15,238 nt of DNA from UBA4744 sp035282865 (GCA_035282865.1 DATEVB010000246.1:1-15238); one strand, 5' to 3'; counted from the stretch's first letter, positions 1-8,026 are shown. Notes: a model not told the origin generated them from the letters alone. Program-made: numbers and translations.

Positions 1-264
1 GCGATCAACACCGCACTGGACGGCATGGCTGCGAATGGTATCGGCATAATCCGGCTCTCTGTCGTGTTGTGGTCGCCGAGCTCGAGAGGTTGGGAATCGG
101 CCAGAGCAGCAGGAACGGGCAACGATCGCCGAGAGACGTCACAGTGATGGTTGAAGGGGGTCATTGTCGAGGCGTATGGAGCATGCCGGGGCGGGGTGCG
201 TGCCGAGGGCTGACGTCACCGGTGCTGGCTCCTAGTCTGTGGGTGCTGAGAGAAAGGGAAGCGA
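1..264. other. Left-edge region with no convincing gene
   Basis: No recognisable protein is encoded here. On the + strand frame 1 is open from the edge to a TGA at 145-147; it could be the tail of a gene beginning outside the window, but its translation suggests no family. On the - strand an ATG at 26-24 (or 47-45) opens a frame running off the left edge, and TACCAT lies 8 bases upstream of the nearer ATG (40-35, -). A divergent gene starting here is therefore possible, but only about 8 codons are visible. The remainder upstream of 265 looks like promoter and leader DNA. Confidence 0.4.
210..238 (+). promoter_or_regulatory. Possible promoter of the LLM oxidoreductase gene
   Basis: CTGACG (210-215) and TAGTCT (233-238) are 17 bases apart and resemble a housekeeping -35/-10 pair with a TANNNT -10. 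Transcription would start near 245, giving a leader of about 20 bases that holds the purine-rich ribosome site before the ATG at 265. Matches to consensus are partial. Confidence 0.3.
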
Positions 265-1245
265 ATGCGTTTTGGTGCGTTCATGCCGCAAGGCTGGCGT
301 CTTGATCTGGTCGGTATCCCAACGGCCGACCACTGGACGACGATGCTGGGGGTGGCCAAGGCCATCGAAGGCGCCGGATACGAGTCTCTATGGGTGTACG
401 ACCATTTTCATACCGTTCCCATCCCGACCCAGGAAGTCACCTACGAGGCGTGGACCTTGATGGCCGCCCTGGCCGCCACCACACAGCGAGTCCGCCTTGG
501 CCAGATGTGTACCTGCAACTCGTACCGGCCTCCTGCTTATCTCGCCAAAGTCGCTGCTTCGATCGATGTCATCTCCGGCGGTCGCCTCGAGATGGGCATC
601 GGGGCCGGGTGGTACGAACACGAATACGGCGGCTACGGCTTTGCCTTCCCCAAGCCGTCGGTTCGTATCGGCATGCTGCGCGAAGGCGTGGAGATCATGC
701 AACGGATGTGGACAGAGGACCAAGTTTCGTTCGAGGGCGAGTACTACACGCTCAAAGGAGCCATTTGTCAGCCCAAACCCGACCAGCAACCTCACATCCC
801 GTTTTGGATCGCCGGCGGGGGCGAGAAGCTCACCCTCAACGTGGCGGCCCGGTACGCCTCGTACACGAACTTCGGCCAGTCGGTTGAGGAATTCGTTGGC
901 AAATCTGAGATCTTGAGAGGGCATTGTGAGGACGTCGGCACCGACTTCGGTGCCATCGTTCGCTCAGCCAACTTCAACACGATCTGCGAGGAAAGCGAGC
1001 AAGACGTCGAGGATCGCATCTCCTGGATCAAGGATCACTACCGGCCTTTCGTTACGGCCGAACGGCTGGAACATCTGGAGGGCATGTGGCGGGAGTTCGC
1101 CGGTACTCCCGAACAGCTCGTCGCCAAGCTGCGGCCGTGGGCCGAAGCCGGCATGACCTACGGGATCGTTTACTTTGCCGAGGCCGCCTACGACACCTCG
1201 GGTCTGGAGCGCTTCGCTCGTGAGGTCGCACCGGCCCTGGCCTAG
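265..1245 (+). CDS. LLM-class F420-dependent oxidoreductase
   Basis: A 326-residue luciferase-like monooxygenase (LLM) family protein, expected to be a cytosolic TIM-barrel flavin/F420-dependent oxidoreductase; the substrate cannot be told. Seen: the opening MRFGAFMPQG, VYDHF at 44-48, the block YRPPAYLAKVAASIDVISGG at 87-106, and the following GRLEMGIGAGWYEHE (106-120), typical of the F420-using branch; a Gly triplet at 184-186 lies in the usual cofactor region. Length is normal for the family. The ATG start is preceded by a purine-rich site (AGAAAGGGA). The stop codon TAG (1243-1245) forms part of the ribosome site of the ligase gene 9 bases downstream, so the two are probably co-transcribed. 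The family is well supported; F420 rather than FMN is inferred from family resemblance. No functional link to the DNA-repair genes is evident. Confidence 0.9.
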   Translation: MRFGAFMPQGWRLDLVGIPTADHWTTMLGVAKAIEGAGYESLWVYDHFHTVPIPTQEVTYEAWTLMAALAATTQRVRLGQMCTCNSYRPPAYLAKVAASIDVISGGRLEMGIGAGWYEHEYGGYGFAFPKPSVRIGMLREGVEIMQRMWTEDQVSFEGEYYTLKGAICQPKPDQQPHIPFWIAGGGEKLTLNVAARYASYTNFGQSVEEFVGKSEILRGHCEDVGTDFGAIVRSANFNTICEESEQDVEDRISWIKDHYRPFVTAERLEHLEGMWREFAGTPEQLVAKLRPWAEAGMTYGIVYFAEAAYDTSGLERFAREVAPALA

Positions 1246-1254
1246 GAGACAAGA

Positions 1255-2286
1255 TTGACACCGCCGCCCTTTTCGCCTCCCATCAAGCCTATGAAGGCCC
1301 GGGTCCGGGAGACCCCTCCGGAACCGCCCGGGTGGGTCTACGAACCCAAGTGGGACGGTTTTCGAGCCGTCGCCTGGGGCGGTTCTGATTCCCGCCTCGA
1401 CAGTCGTAATGGCAAGCCGCTGCTGCGGTATTTCCCCGAGCTGCAACCGGCCCTCCAACAGCTCCCTTCGGGAACCGTCGTGGACGGTGAAGTCGTGGTG
1501 GTCATCGACGATGTAACGGACTTCGATACGCTGCAATTGAGGATTCATCCGGCCGCTTCGAGGGTTGCCATGTTGGCAGAGGAGACTCCGGCCGAATTGG
1601 TGGCATTCGATCTGCTGGCGGACCGGGGAGAGGATCTGCGCGAGGTTTCCTATGGGGAGCGGCGCCGGCGGTTGGAGTCGCTTTTCGGCGACCTTCAACT
1701 TCCGTGGCACCTCACCCCGGTGACCGGCGACCTCGATGAAGCAACCCGGTGGTTCTCCGAATATGAGGCAGCCGGGTGCGACGGGATCATCTGCAAACAA
1801 TCGGACGGTGTCTACCAAGAAGACAAGCGAGAGTGGATCAAGTGGAAGCATCGGCGCGACGCGGATTGCGTGGTTGGCGGCTACCGGGTCCACATTGACG
1901 GCGACAAGATCGGGTCGATCCTTCTCGGCCTCTACGACGACCACGGCGTGCTGCATTTCATCGGGCACTGCTCGGGGTTCAGCGATCAGGATCGGGTGGC
2001 GATCCTGGGGCAGCTCGAACAGATCCGCTCCGAGGACAGCTTCGGGGGTGGGGACTACGCGCGGGTACCCGGTCAGGAGAGCCGCTGGTCGGCCGGTAAA
2101 GACCTCTCGTGGATCCCGGTCGAGCCGGGCGTCGTGGTGCAGGTGAGCTACGACCAGCTCGAAAACGGCCGTTTCCGTCACGCCACCCGATTCGAGCGGT
2201 GGCGATCCGACAAATCAGCCGAAGAGTGCACGATGGATCAGCTGGAACGCCCGGAAGGAGCGGGGTTCAGCGAAGTGGTGGGTTGA
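1255..2286 (+). CDS. ligC: ATP-dependent DNA ligase, LigC type
   Basis: A 343-residue ATP-dependent DNA ligase consisting only of the nucleotidyltransferase and OB domains; it seals nicks via a lysine-AMP intermediate. Seen: motif I EPKWDGFR with catalytic Lys32; motif Ia SRNGK (50-54); motif III VDGE with Glu79; IIIa around FDLL (117-120); motif IV DGIICK (175-180); motif V WIKWK (193-197); then an OB-fold-like C-terminal part. Length and layout match mycobacterial LigC rather than multi-domain LigD. The start is TTG at 1255, chosen because AGGAG (1244-1248) lies 6 bases upstream and the N-terminal PPIKPM matches the family opening; the ATG at 1291 would lose this. The 3' end overlaps the convergent polymerase-domain gene by 20 bases. 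In mycobacteria LigC works with a Prim-Pol in excision-repair gap filling (established knowledge); the same partnership here is inference. No Ku gene lies in the window. Confidence 0.92.
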   Translation: MTPPPFSPPIKPMKARVRETPPEPPGWVYEPKWDGFRAVAWGGSDSRLDSRNGKPLLRYFPELQPALQQLPSGTVVDGEVVVVIDDVTDFDTLQLRIHPAASRVAMLAEETPAELVAFDLLADRGEDLREVSYGERRRRLESLFGDLQLPWHLTPVTGDLDEATRWFSEYEAAGCDGIICKQSDGVYQEDKREWIKWKHRRDADCVVGGYRVHIDGDKIGSILLGLYDDHGVLHFIGHCSGFSDQDRVAILGQLEQIRSEDSFGGGDYARVPGQESRWSAGKDLSWIPVEPGVVVQVSYDQLENGRFRHATRFERWRSDKSAEECTMDQLERPEGAGFSEVVG

Positions 2287-3298
2287 GTTCGGTGTCCCGA
2301 GTTCCGACCTCCCAGTTCTCTTTCCGCATCTTGGAGGGTTGTACGCGGGGTGGTTCACCCGGCATCTTCGGGTAATGCGGTGGCCACGGCGCGTCGCCGA
2401 TGCCCTCCGCTTCGTCGGCGGCCACCATGTCCAGTAACCCCTCCAACCGGCCGGCCGACTCGTCGATCCCTGCGGTGAGGTCTCCGACGTCGGACCAGCG
2501 ATCCCGGAAGCTCATCAGATCCATGGCCTGGTGGTCGATGTCGCCGAGCTCATCCCAGTTGAACGGGGTCGATACCAGTCCCGTGTGCCGGATACTGTAG
2601 GCGCTGGCAATGGTCTTATCCCAGGCGTTCTGGTTGAAATCGATGAAGACTCCGTTGCGCTCCTCCTTCCACCAGGCCGTCGTGGCCAAGGCATGGCGGC
2701 GCTCGACCTCCCGGGCCAGGGCCAGGGCTGCTCTGCGCACCTGGTAGAAGTCCCACTCGCGCTGCAACCGGACGTAGATATGGATCCCGCGGTTGCCCGA
2801 TGTCTTCGGCCAGCCGACCAGGCCCTGTTCATGCAGGAGTTCCTTGACGGCGAAAGCCACCTCCCGGGCGGCCTCGAAATCATGACCTTCGGTGGGATCG
2901 AGGTCGACGCGCAGTTCGTCCGGATGGGTGAGGTCATCGGCGCGAGCGTTCCAGGGATTCAGATCGAGGCAGTTCATCTGTGCCATCCAGATGACGTCGC
3001 TCTCGTCCAGCGGAGCGAACATCTGTCCGGGCCGCGCCGAAGGAAAGGTGACGTCCACCAGGTTGCGGGCGCCCTTGGGCCGCTTGACAAACAGCGGCCG
3101 ATCGGTGACGCCACTGTTCCAGCGTTTGAGAAGGCTCGGTCGGTTTAACACGCCCCGCAGCGCTCCGGTGGCACACATGAGATAGTGCTCGACCACGTCG
3201 AGTTTCGTCCAACCCTGATCCGGGAACATGACCTTGCCCGGGCTGGTGATACGGATGGTTCTGCCTGCGGCTGCAACGGTCGTCTCGTCGGTCGCCAT
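2267..3298 (-). CDS. LigD-type polymerase/primase domain protein (Prim-PolC-like)
   Basis: A 343-residue stand-alone version of the LigD polymerase domain (archaeo-eukaryotic primase superfamily), expected to add nucleotides, often ribonucleotides, at short gaps or DNA ends. Seen: RVDLDP with catalytic Asp132 and Asp134; SGNRGIH (167-173), the nucleotide-binding motif; IDFNQNAWDKTIASAYSIR (219-237) with the third acidic residue Asp220; the family opening around RTIRITSPGKVMFPDQG (13-29). No ligase or phosphoesterase domain is fused. The frame stays open to 3409, but the start at 3298 is preferred: it sits just before the conserved N-terminus, and TATCCT lies 6 bases upstream (leaderless pattern). 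An earlier start would run through the divergent pyk promoter. Its end overlaps the convergent ligase. A repair role with the ligase is inferred from family and context. Confidence 0.92.
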   Translation of the reverse strand: MATDETTVAAAGRTIRITSPGKVMFPDQGWTKLDVVEHYLMCATGALRGVLNRPSLLKRWNSGVTDRPLFVKRPKGARNLVDVTFPSARPGQMFAPLDESDVIWMAQMNCLDLNPWNARADDLTHPDELRVDLDPTEGHDFEAAREVAFAVKELLHEQGLVGWPKTSGNRGIHIYVRLQREWDFYQVRRAALALAREVERRHALATTAWWKEERNGVFIDFNQNAWDKTIASAYSIRHTGLVSTPFNWDELGDIDHQAMDLMSFRDRWSDVGDLTAGIDESAGRLEGLLDMVAADEAEGIGDAPWPPHYPKMPGEPPRVQPSKMRKENWEVGTRDTELNPPLR

Positions 3299-3304
3299 GA
3301 CTCC

Positions 3305-3310
3305 AGGATA
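3305..3310 (-). promoter_or_regulatory. -10 element, leaderless start of the polymerase-domain gene
   Basis: TATCCT on the - strand lies 6 bases before the ATG at 3298, the spacing expected when transcription begins at the A of the start codon. The only SD-like bases (GGAG) fall 2 bases from the ATG, too close for normal use. No convincing -35 is seen. Confidence 0.5.
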
Positions 3311-3367
3311 CGGAAGCCATGACCATAGGTTCGATTCGAGTTCCTGGTTCTCCCCTCTTGAACTGCC

Positions 3368-3373
3368 TACCCT
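3368..3373 (+). promoter_or_regulatory. -10 element, leaderless start of pyk
   Basis: TACCCT fits TANNNT and lies 7 bases before the ATG at 3381, with no Shine-Dalgarno sequence between. It shares the 82-base divergent region with the polymerase-domain gene. No clear -35 is seen. Confidence 0.5.
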
Positions 3374-3380
3374 GGTCGCC

Positions 3381-4820
3381 ATGACCCGCCACACCAAGAT
3401 CATCGCCACGATGGGACCGGCGGTCTCCTCGACCGAAATGGTTCACGCCCTGGTGGCCGCCGGCATGGACGTCGCCCGCCTCAACTTCTCCCACGGCACC
3501 CACGACGACCACCGTCGGTACGCCGCGTGGGCCCGGGAGGCGTCGGCCGCCGCCGAGCGTCCCATCGCCCTGCTCCAGGACATCCAGGGGCCGAAGATCA
3601 GGACGGGCACGTTTCCCGGTGGGGCGTTGGCGCTGAACCCCGGGGATCAAGTCCTGGTTCGTCCGGGTAAAGGGATGGCGGAAGCCGGCCAAATCCTGGT
3701 CGCCTACGACCATCTCCTCGACGATGTGGATGTGGGCGATGTGATTGTTCTCGCCGACGGTTTACTGCGCCTCGAGGTCAAGGCCAAAGCCCAGCAAGGC
3801 CTGGTTGCCGAGGCCGTCCAATCCGGCGTGCTGACCGACCACAAAGGGGTTGCTTTTCCCAACTCGAAGCTGCGGGTGGGCGCCGTCACCGACAAGGACC
3901 GCCGCGATCTGGAGTTCGGTAGGCACCTCGGTGTCGACTTCGTCGCCGCCTCGTTCGTTCAGTCGGCCGCCGAGATCCAGGAAGTGGCCGAATTGGCAGG
4001 AGGCTCGACGCCCATTATTGCCAAGATCGAAATGGCGGCCGCCTACGAAAACCTCGACGCGATATTGGACGTCGCTCAGGGAGCCATGGTGGCCCGCGGC
4101 GATCTGGGCGTTCAGTTGCCCCTCGAACAGATCCCGGCGGTGCAGCGCGACATCCTCGCCCGCACCAACCGGGCAGGCCTCGTTTCGATCACTGCTACCG
4201 AGATGCTGGAATCAATGACCACCTCCATACGCCCGACGCGGGCCGAAGTCACTGATGTGACCTACGCGGTCCTGAACGGGACGGACGCAGTGATGCTGAG
4301 CGGTGAAACGGCCGTCGGGAAGTACCCGGTTCAAACAGTGGCGGCGATGAACACCATCTGCCGGGAAGCAGAGAGGTGGCCGGCATCGAAGGAAGAGGCC
4401 AGCGCCGCATTCATGGCCAGGCATTCGACCTTTGCTTCTGCGACCGCCAAGGCTGCGGTCGAAGCAGCCACAGACCTTGGTTTGAACACCATCGTCGCCT
4501 TCACCGAGACGGGCAACACCGCTCTGTTGCTCTCCAAATACCGCCCGACCGCCCAGATCATGGCGTTCACGCCCGAACCATCGACGCTGCGTCGCATGGC
4601 TCTCTACTGGGGAGTGATACCGAACAGTTTCGTCCGTCTCGATCACACCGACGTCATGATCTCCACGGCTGAGGAGACCTTGATCCGGATGGAAACGTGC
4701 GCCGTTGGTGATGGGGTTGTGATGGTGGCCGGTATTCCGCCCAACCAGCAGGCGTCCACCAACCTCATGAAGCTGCACACCATCGGCGAAGCCACCGTTT
4801 CGACCCCTCAGGGTCACTAA
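3381..4820 (+). CDS. pyk: Pyruvate kinase
   Basis: A 479-residue pyruvate kinase, the last glycolytic step (phosphoenolpyruvate plus ADP to pyruvate plus ATP), cytosolic and normally a homotetramer. Seen: N-terminal TKIIATMGP; RLNFSHG (33-39); QDIQGPKIRTG (66-76); IIAKIE with catalytic Lys215 and metal ligand Glu217; MVARGDLG with Asp241; TATEMLESM (271-279); RPTRAEV and the following NGTDAVMLSGETAVGKYP (299-316), the signature end of the A domain; then the C-terminal allosteric domain. Length is normal. The frame is open from 3228, but the start at 3381 is chosen because the family N-terminus begins there and TACCCT lies 7 bases before it. It is a housekeeping gene, divergent from the repair polymerase; the 3' neighbour follows 35 bases later. 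Confidence 0.97.
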   Translation: MTRHTKIIATMGPAVSSTEMVHALVAAGMDVARLNFSHGTHDDHRRYAAWAREASAAAERPIALLQDIQGPKIRTGTFPGGALALNPGDQVLVRPGKGMAEAGQILVAYDHLLDDVDVGDVIVLADGLLRLEVKAKAQQGLVAEAVQSGVLTDHKGVAFPNSKLRVGAVTDKDRRDLEFGRHLGVDFVAASFVQSAAEIQEVAELAGGSTPIIAKIEMAAAYENLDAILDVAQGAMVARGDLGVQLPLEQIPAVQRDILARTNRAGLVSITATEMLESMTTSIRPTRAEVTDVTYAVLNGTDAVMLSGETAVGKYPVQTVAAMNTICREAERWPASKEEASAAFMARHSTFASATAKAAVEAATDLGLNTIVAFTETGNTALLLSKYRPTAQIMAFTPEPSTLRRMALYWGVIPNSFVRLDHTDVMISTAEETLIRMETCAVGDGVVMVAGIPPNQQASTNLMKLHTIGEATVSTPQGH

Positions 4821-4855
4821 AGTCCTTCGGACAAGACACCGGGGAGCTTCACGGC

Positions 4856-5185
4856 ATGGGTCAGACGATCGAGGTCAAGAGCGTCGTATTGGGGGAGGTA
4901 GCCCTCTTCGATACCGACCGGAGCCTGACGGGTCAAGACGGTCAGGGGTTCGAGTCCATCACGGCAGCCCGGAGTGGCACCGCCCTCGCCGCCCATCTCA
5001 GCGCGGCATTGTTCGGTAGCGATGCGGCCATCGACCATGTGTATGTATTGTCGAACCAAGTAACGGTCCGGCGAACCGGCGGGTGGAGCGATGAGAGCAC
5101 CGGCAAGGCGGCAGTGGTCATTGCTGACTTCTTCGTCTTTTACGAGGAGAACCGTGGAGTCCCGGCGCCACCGGCCGAGGACTAA
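4856..5185 (+). CDS. Small protein resembling the Nfu/NifU N-terminal domain
   Basis: A 109-residue cytosolic-looking protein with no membrane segment. From memory it resembles the Nfu/NifU N-terminal scaffold domain: LAAHLSAALFGSDAAIDHVY (44-63) resembles the family's SPLAERLF..GV..VFF pattern, and it is followed by NQVTVRR (67-73), a Trp at 76 and a terminal helix ending DFFVFY, much like the family's FITVTK..W..LKP..A.I..HF. The Cys pair of the Nfu C-terminal domain is absent, so it would be an N domain alone. The start at 4856 has GGGGAG 9 bases upstream. Its stop (TAA, 5183-5185) overlaps the stop of the convergent VanW gene. The GC-rich coding pattern and the SD support a real gene; the family call is tentative. 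Confidence 0.65.
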   Translation: MGQTIEVKSVVLGEVALFDTDRSLTGQDGQGFESITAARSGTALAAHLSAALFGSDAAIDHVYVLSNQVTVRRTGGWSDESTGKAAVVIADFFVFYEENRGVPAPPAED

Positions 5186-7107
5186 CCGCCGGTCGTCGCC
5201 GTCGTATCCGTCGACGTCGGTGGGCTTTCGGTGGTCGTGGTAGTTTCCTCGACGGGGCACTCTGCTACGTGGTCCGGGTGATCGGCCGGGAGCATGCACG
5301 GATGTACCTCGACTTCGCGAGGTTGAGCCCTATACCGCACCGGCCATGACTCCTCATCCACCGTGCGGTCGGGATAGGTGATGGTGCGGGTGACGGTCAC
5401 CGTCCAACCGCCTCTGCCACTTTCGAGGACCTTCTCTGTGTCGGGTTTGAGCGTCTCGTTGGCGTAGTATTCGATGGGCGGTTCGGTGGGGGCGTATCGA
5501 CCCGACACCTTCGCTTCGACCACGTAGGCAGTGCCGTCACCCTCAGAGGGCACCGTCAGGTGGGTGATTCCCCCGCTTTGCTCGCCGATAACGATGCGGC
5601 CACCGTTGGCCCCGTAGAAGCTGACTGTGATCGATGTGTCGGTATGTGACGTGCGGATCAGAATGGCCGAGTCGCGGTTGTTGGCAAACTCCAGGTTGGG
5701 CGCCGGCCAGGAGATCGTCGCCTCGATGCCTTCCGGGTATCGCGAGAAGTGGTAGCTGTGGGGGGTGTGGGTGATGTCCTGGTAGCCTCCCCAGAACACT
5801 GCGTTGTAGAACGTGGTGGCAAACTGACTGACGCCGCCACCAATCGTGTCTTCCATCTTGCCCCGGATGATGGTTCCGGCCGGTTTGAAGCCGCCTGCTT
5901 CGGTCCGTTCGCCCACCAGCTCGTTGAGCGATGCGGTCTCGTTGGGTTTGACGATGGTCCCGTCGATGATGTCGGCGAACAGATGGATGTTGTCGACCCG
6001 GTTCTCACAGCAAGCGTGATAGGTCGTGAAGCGCGACACCAGATGCTTGATGCCAAGCGCCTCGGCGTCTTCCGTCGTGAACTCCGGCTCCGCTCCGTCC
6101 TGGAAGGGGAGCTTCCCCTGCCGCGATCCGGCCAGGGCGGCGCCTTCGAGGGCGGCGGTCGCCACGACGGGGTCGATGAGCGTGCCGGGCCGTCCCGGCA
6201 CCACCGAAACCGTGTAGTCGTCATGGACGGCGAAGGAGGCATCGATCGGCGCTAATTCCAGGTCGGGGCGGAGGGGAGCGATCAGTTCTTCAACCAGGGC
6301 GGGATCGAACCCGATCTCCAGGCTGGGGTCGGAGTTGACCCTCAGATCGTTGGTGAGCGCCCGGGCCAGGTCTTGGACCGTGAACGTGATCGAGATGGGG
6401 GGGTCGAGGCGGGAGAGGACCACCGGCCCGGCGAGCATCTTTCTCGCTGTCTGCAACGCTTGGTCGATGTCCTCGTCGGTGAGGGCCGGTGAGCCCGGGG
6501 CGATGTCGAGGACGGCTATTTCACGGTCTCGGGTGGCCAGCACCTCGATCACCGTGGCGGCCGCCGTGTCGAGTGCCACCCGGCGTCCTGCCCTCGGATA
6601 CTCGGCTACCGGAGTCACTCCGTCGACCACGATGGCTCCATCGAAGGGCGGATCCGAGATGTAGTCTCTCGACCACTCTGCCGCCACCATCGCCAGAGCT
6701 TCGTCGTCGAGACCGGCCGGCAGCTCCAGAACCTCGTCCGTGAAGAGATGCGTCCACCACCAGCCGAATTGTGTGAAGATCGAGCCCTGCCGGCCTGCCT
6801 CCAAGGCTGCCTCGGTGGCGGCGGCTTCGTCGACGAAGAAGCCGACCGTTGCCGGATCAAGGGTGAGGATGGCGCCGTTGAGTCGAAACATGGCCGAAGT
6901 CGTAACCAGCTCGTCCTCGAAGGCCTGCAGAACGGTGCGCGCTTCGTCCGGGTCTTTTCCCGACAGATCAACCTCGCCGACGTTCACATGGCGGAGCACG
7001 TCGCCGGCGTGTACCGCCCGGTCGATTCCAAATCCTCCCAGGACGAGCAGAACGACGGCCGACAGGGCCGCGAGCGCGATTACGAGGAGACGAAGGTTGC
7101 GTGACAT
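5182..7107 (-). CDS. VanW/G5 domain membrane-anchored cell-surface protein
   Basis: A 641-residue protein with an N-terminal signal anchor or transmembrane helix (about 7-28), so most of it should lie outside the membrane. Two peptidoglycan-binding-4-like regions (about 50-150 and 190-330) precede a VanW domain (about 358-497) containing RFTTYHACCENRVDNIHL (359-376), NETASLNELVGERTEAGGF (389-407) and IGGGVSQFATTFYNAVFWGG (422-441). A G5-like domain follows (about 515-600, with GGWTVTVTRTITYPDRTV at 566-583). The tail has a Cys-rich bit (Cys604, Cys617) and a Thr-rich end. This architecture is common in actinobacteria and firmicutes; VanW itself has no settled function, and a cell-wall role is inference. 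The start at 7107 is the ATG just before the signal anchor; no strong SD is visible. The gene stands alone, overlapping its convergent neighbour by 4 bases. Confidence 0.92.
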   Translation of the reverse strand: MSRNLRLLVIALAALSAVVLLVLGGFGIDRAVHAGDVLRHVNVGEVDLSGKDPDEARTVLQAFEDELVTTSAMFRLNGAILTLDPATVGFFVDEAAATEAALEAGRQGSIFTQFGWWWTHLFTDEVLELPAGLDDEALAMVAAEWSRDYISDPPFDGAIVVDGVTPVAEYPRAGRRVALDTAAATVIEVLATRDREIAVLDIAPGSPALTDEDIDQALQTARKMLAGPVVLSRLDPPISITFTVQDLARALTNDLRVNSDPSLEIGFDPALVEELIAPLRPDLELAPIDASFAVHDDYTVSVVPGRPGTLIDPVVATAALEGAALAGSRQGKLPFQDGAEPEFTTEDAEALGIKHLVSRFTTYHACCENRVDNIHLFADIIDGTIVKPNETASLNELVGERTEAGGFKPAGTIIRGKMEDTIGGGVSQFATTFYNAVFWGGYQDITHTPHSYHFSRYPEGIEATISWPAPNLEFANNRDSAILIRTSHTDTSITVSFYGANGGRIVIGEQSGGITHLTVPSEGDGTAYVVEAKVSGRYAPTEPPIEYYANETLKPDTEKVLESGRGGWTVTVTRTITYPDRTVDEESWPVRYRAQPREVEVHPCMLPADHPDHVAECPVEETTTTTESPPTSTDTTATTGG

Positions 7108-7134
7108 GATGATCTGTGGCCCCGGCAGACGGCC

Positions 7135-7140
7135 AGTCTA
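7135..7140 (-). promoter_or_regulatory. Possible -10 of the VanW gene
   Basis: TAGACT on the - strand is the best TANNNT upstream of the ATG at 7107, about 28 bases away, giving a short leader. No clear -35 or SD is seen, so the call is weak. Confidence 0.25.
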
Positions 7141-7172
7141 GCCGCTACCGACCAGACGACCACCCGGGCCGA

Positions 7173-7178
7173 TACCAT
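7173..7178 (+). promoter_or_regulatory. -10 element, leaderless start of the nuclease gene
   Basis: TACCAT lies 6 bases before the GTG at 7185 with no ribosome site between them. It lies in the 77-base divergent region shared with the VanW gene. Confidence 0.5.
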
Positions 7179-7184
7179 CTGTAG

Positions 7185-7955
7185 GTGTTCGATTTTCCGA
7201 CGGTGGCGCCCGGCGATCCGATCCGAATCTCCGCCTCGATCTTCGTTGCGTTCCGCCAGTGTCCGGATCAGGCGCTGGCCTGGCTTCAAGGTGAATGGGG
7301 TCCGGAGAGCAGGGCGGCGTTCTCGGGGGTCCTGGCCCACCGCCTGTTCGCCCGTCACCTCAGCGGGGGTCCGATCGACGCTCGAGACTTCGGCCGGGTA
7401 TGCCGGAGCGAAATCGGAGGATCCAACCTCAACTACAAGCTGGGGGCACTCGGTCTCAAACCAAGTGAGCTTGGCAGGGTGATCGATGAGGTTGGCGCCA
7501 TCTACGACCGGTTCAAGAGGATTCCGGCGGAAGGTTTCGTGGGTGCTGAGGTATCCATCATGGTCGAGCCGGCACAAGGGGTCACTCTGGTTGGATCCGT
7601 CGACGCGGTGTTCATGGGGGATGACGGGGTCCGGTTGATCGATTGGAAGACCGGCGAGCTGGGTGAGGTCGTCGATCAGCTTCGTTTCTATGCGTTGTTG
7701 TGGGCTCTCCAGAAAAATGAGTTGCCACAAGCCGTTGAGGCCGTGTCCGTGCAGACCGGCGAGCGGGTTTCGGAGATGCCCGACTCCGGTGTGGTGACGA
7801 GGACGGCCGGGCAGGTGGCGGAGATGGTTGGGCAACTCCGTTCCGCCTGGAACGAGGGTGCGGGCATCGAGCGGCGGGGCGGACCGTGGTGCAAATACTG
7901 CGCGTTGCTCGACTCGTGTTCGGAGGGTAGGGCGGCCACCCGCCTCGGCGTTTGA
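7185..7955 (+). CDS. Cas4/RecB-like PD-(D/E)XK nuclease with probable Fe-S cluster
   Basis: A 256-residue protein with the full motif order of the Cas4/AddB/RecB nuclease group: SASIFVAFRQCP with Cys26; SGVLAHR with His52; AEVSI with Glu122; GSVDAVF with Asp140; RLIDWKTGE with Asp153 and Lys155; QLRFY (165-169), the QxxxY motif; and a C-terminal C-x2-C-x5-C (Cys236, Cys239, Cys245). The four cysteines at the two ends are arranged as in the 4Fe-4S cluster of Cas4 and AddB nucleases (family knowledge). The expected role is metal-dependent DNA cleavage, probably exonuclease-like, in repair. It is not a Cas4 of an adaptation module: no cas gene or CRISPR repeat is present. The GTG start gives a short natural N-terminus and has a TANNNT 6 bases upstream. 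Alone between divergent and convergent neighbours, it offers no operon clue. Confidence 0.85.
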   Translation: MFDFPTVAPGDPIRISASIFVAFRQCPDQALAWLQGEWGPESRAAFSGVLAHRLFARHLSGGPIDARDFGRVCRSEIGGSNLNYKLGALGLKPSELGRVIDEVGAIYDRFKRIPAEGFVGAEVSIMVEPAQGVTLVGSVDAVFMGDDGVRLIDWKTGELGEVVDQLRFYALLWALQKNELPQAVEAVSVQTGERVSEMPDSGVVTRTAGQVAEMVGQLRSAWNEGAGIERRGGPWCKYCALLDSCSEGRAATRLGV

Positions 7956-8026
7956 GAAGGAGTCTTCAGTCGGTGGGCCTATCGGGCCGCCCTCTTGGAA
8001 ATCGGTTAGTGGCAGATGCCGGTGAC

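Noticed and set aside
69..305. 78-residue + strand ORF near the left edge
   Set aside because: It overlaps the start of the LLM oxidoreductase in another frame, has no family resemblance, and spans the likely promoter.
964..2181. 405-residue - strand ORF antisense to the oxidoreductase and ligase
   Set aside because: Long open antisense frames are usual in GC-rich DNA; both sense genes are well supported and the antisense product shows no recognisable motif.
4802..4832. Two short hairpins at the pyk end (GACCC/GGGTC and GTCC/GGAC)
   Set aside because: Stems of only 4-5 bases, the first inside the coding region, and no T-run after either; too weak to call a terminator.
4817..5299. 160-residue - strand ORF antisense to the small Nfu-like gene
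   Set aside because: It overlaps the VanW gene end in another frame and has composition typical of shadow frames; the + strand frame has an SD and a plausible fold.
7185..7955. Reading the Cas4-like gene as part of a CRISPR-Cas locus
   Set aside because: No repeats, spacers or other cas genes occur in the window.
7956..8026. Possible terminator between the convergent nuclease and Thr-rich genes
   Set aside because: Only a 4-base stem (GAAG/CTTC) and loose GC complementarity without a T-run were found.
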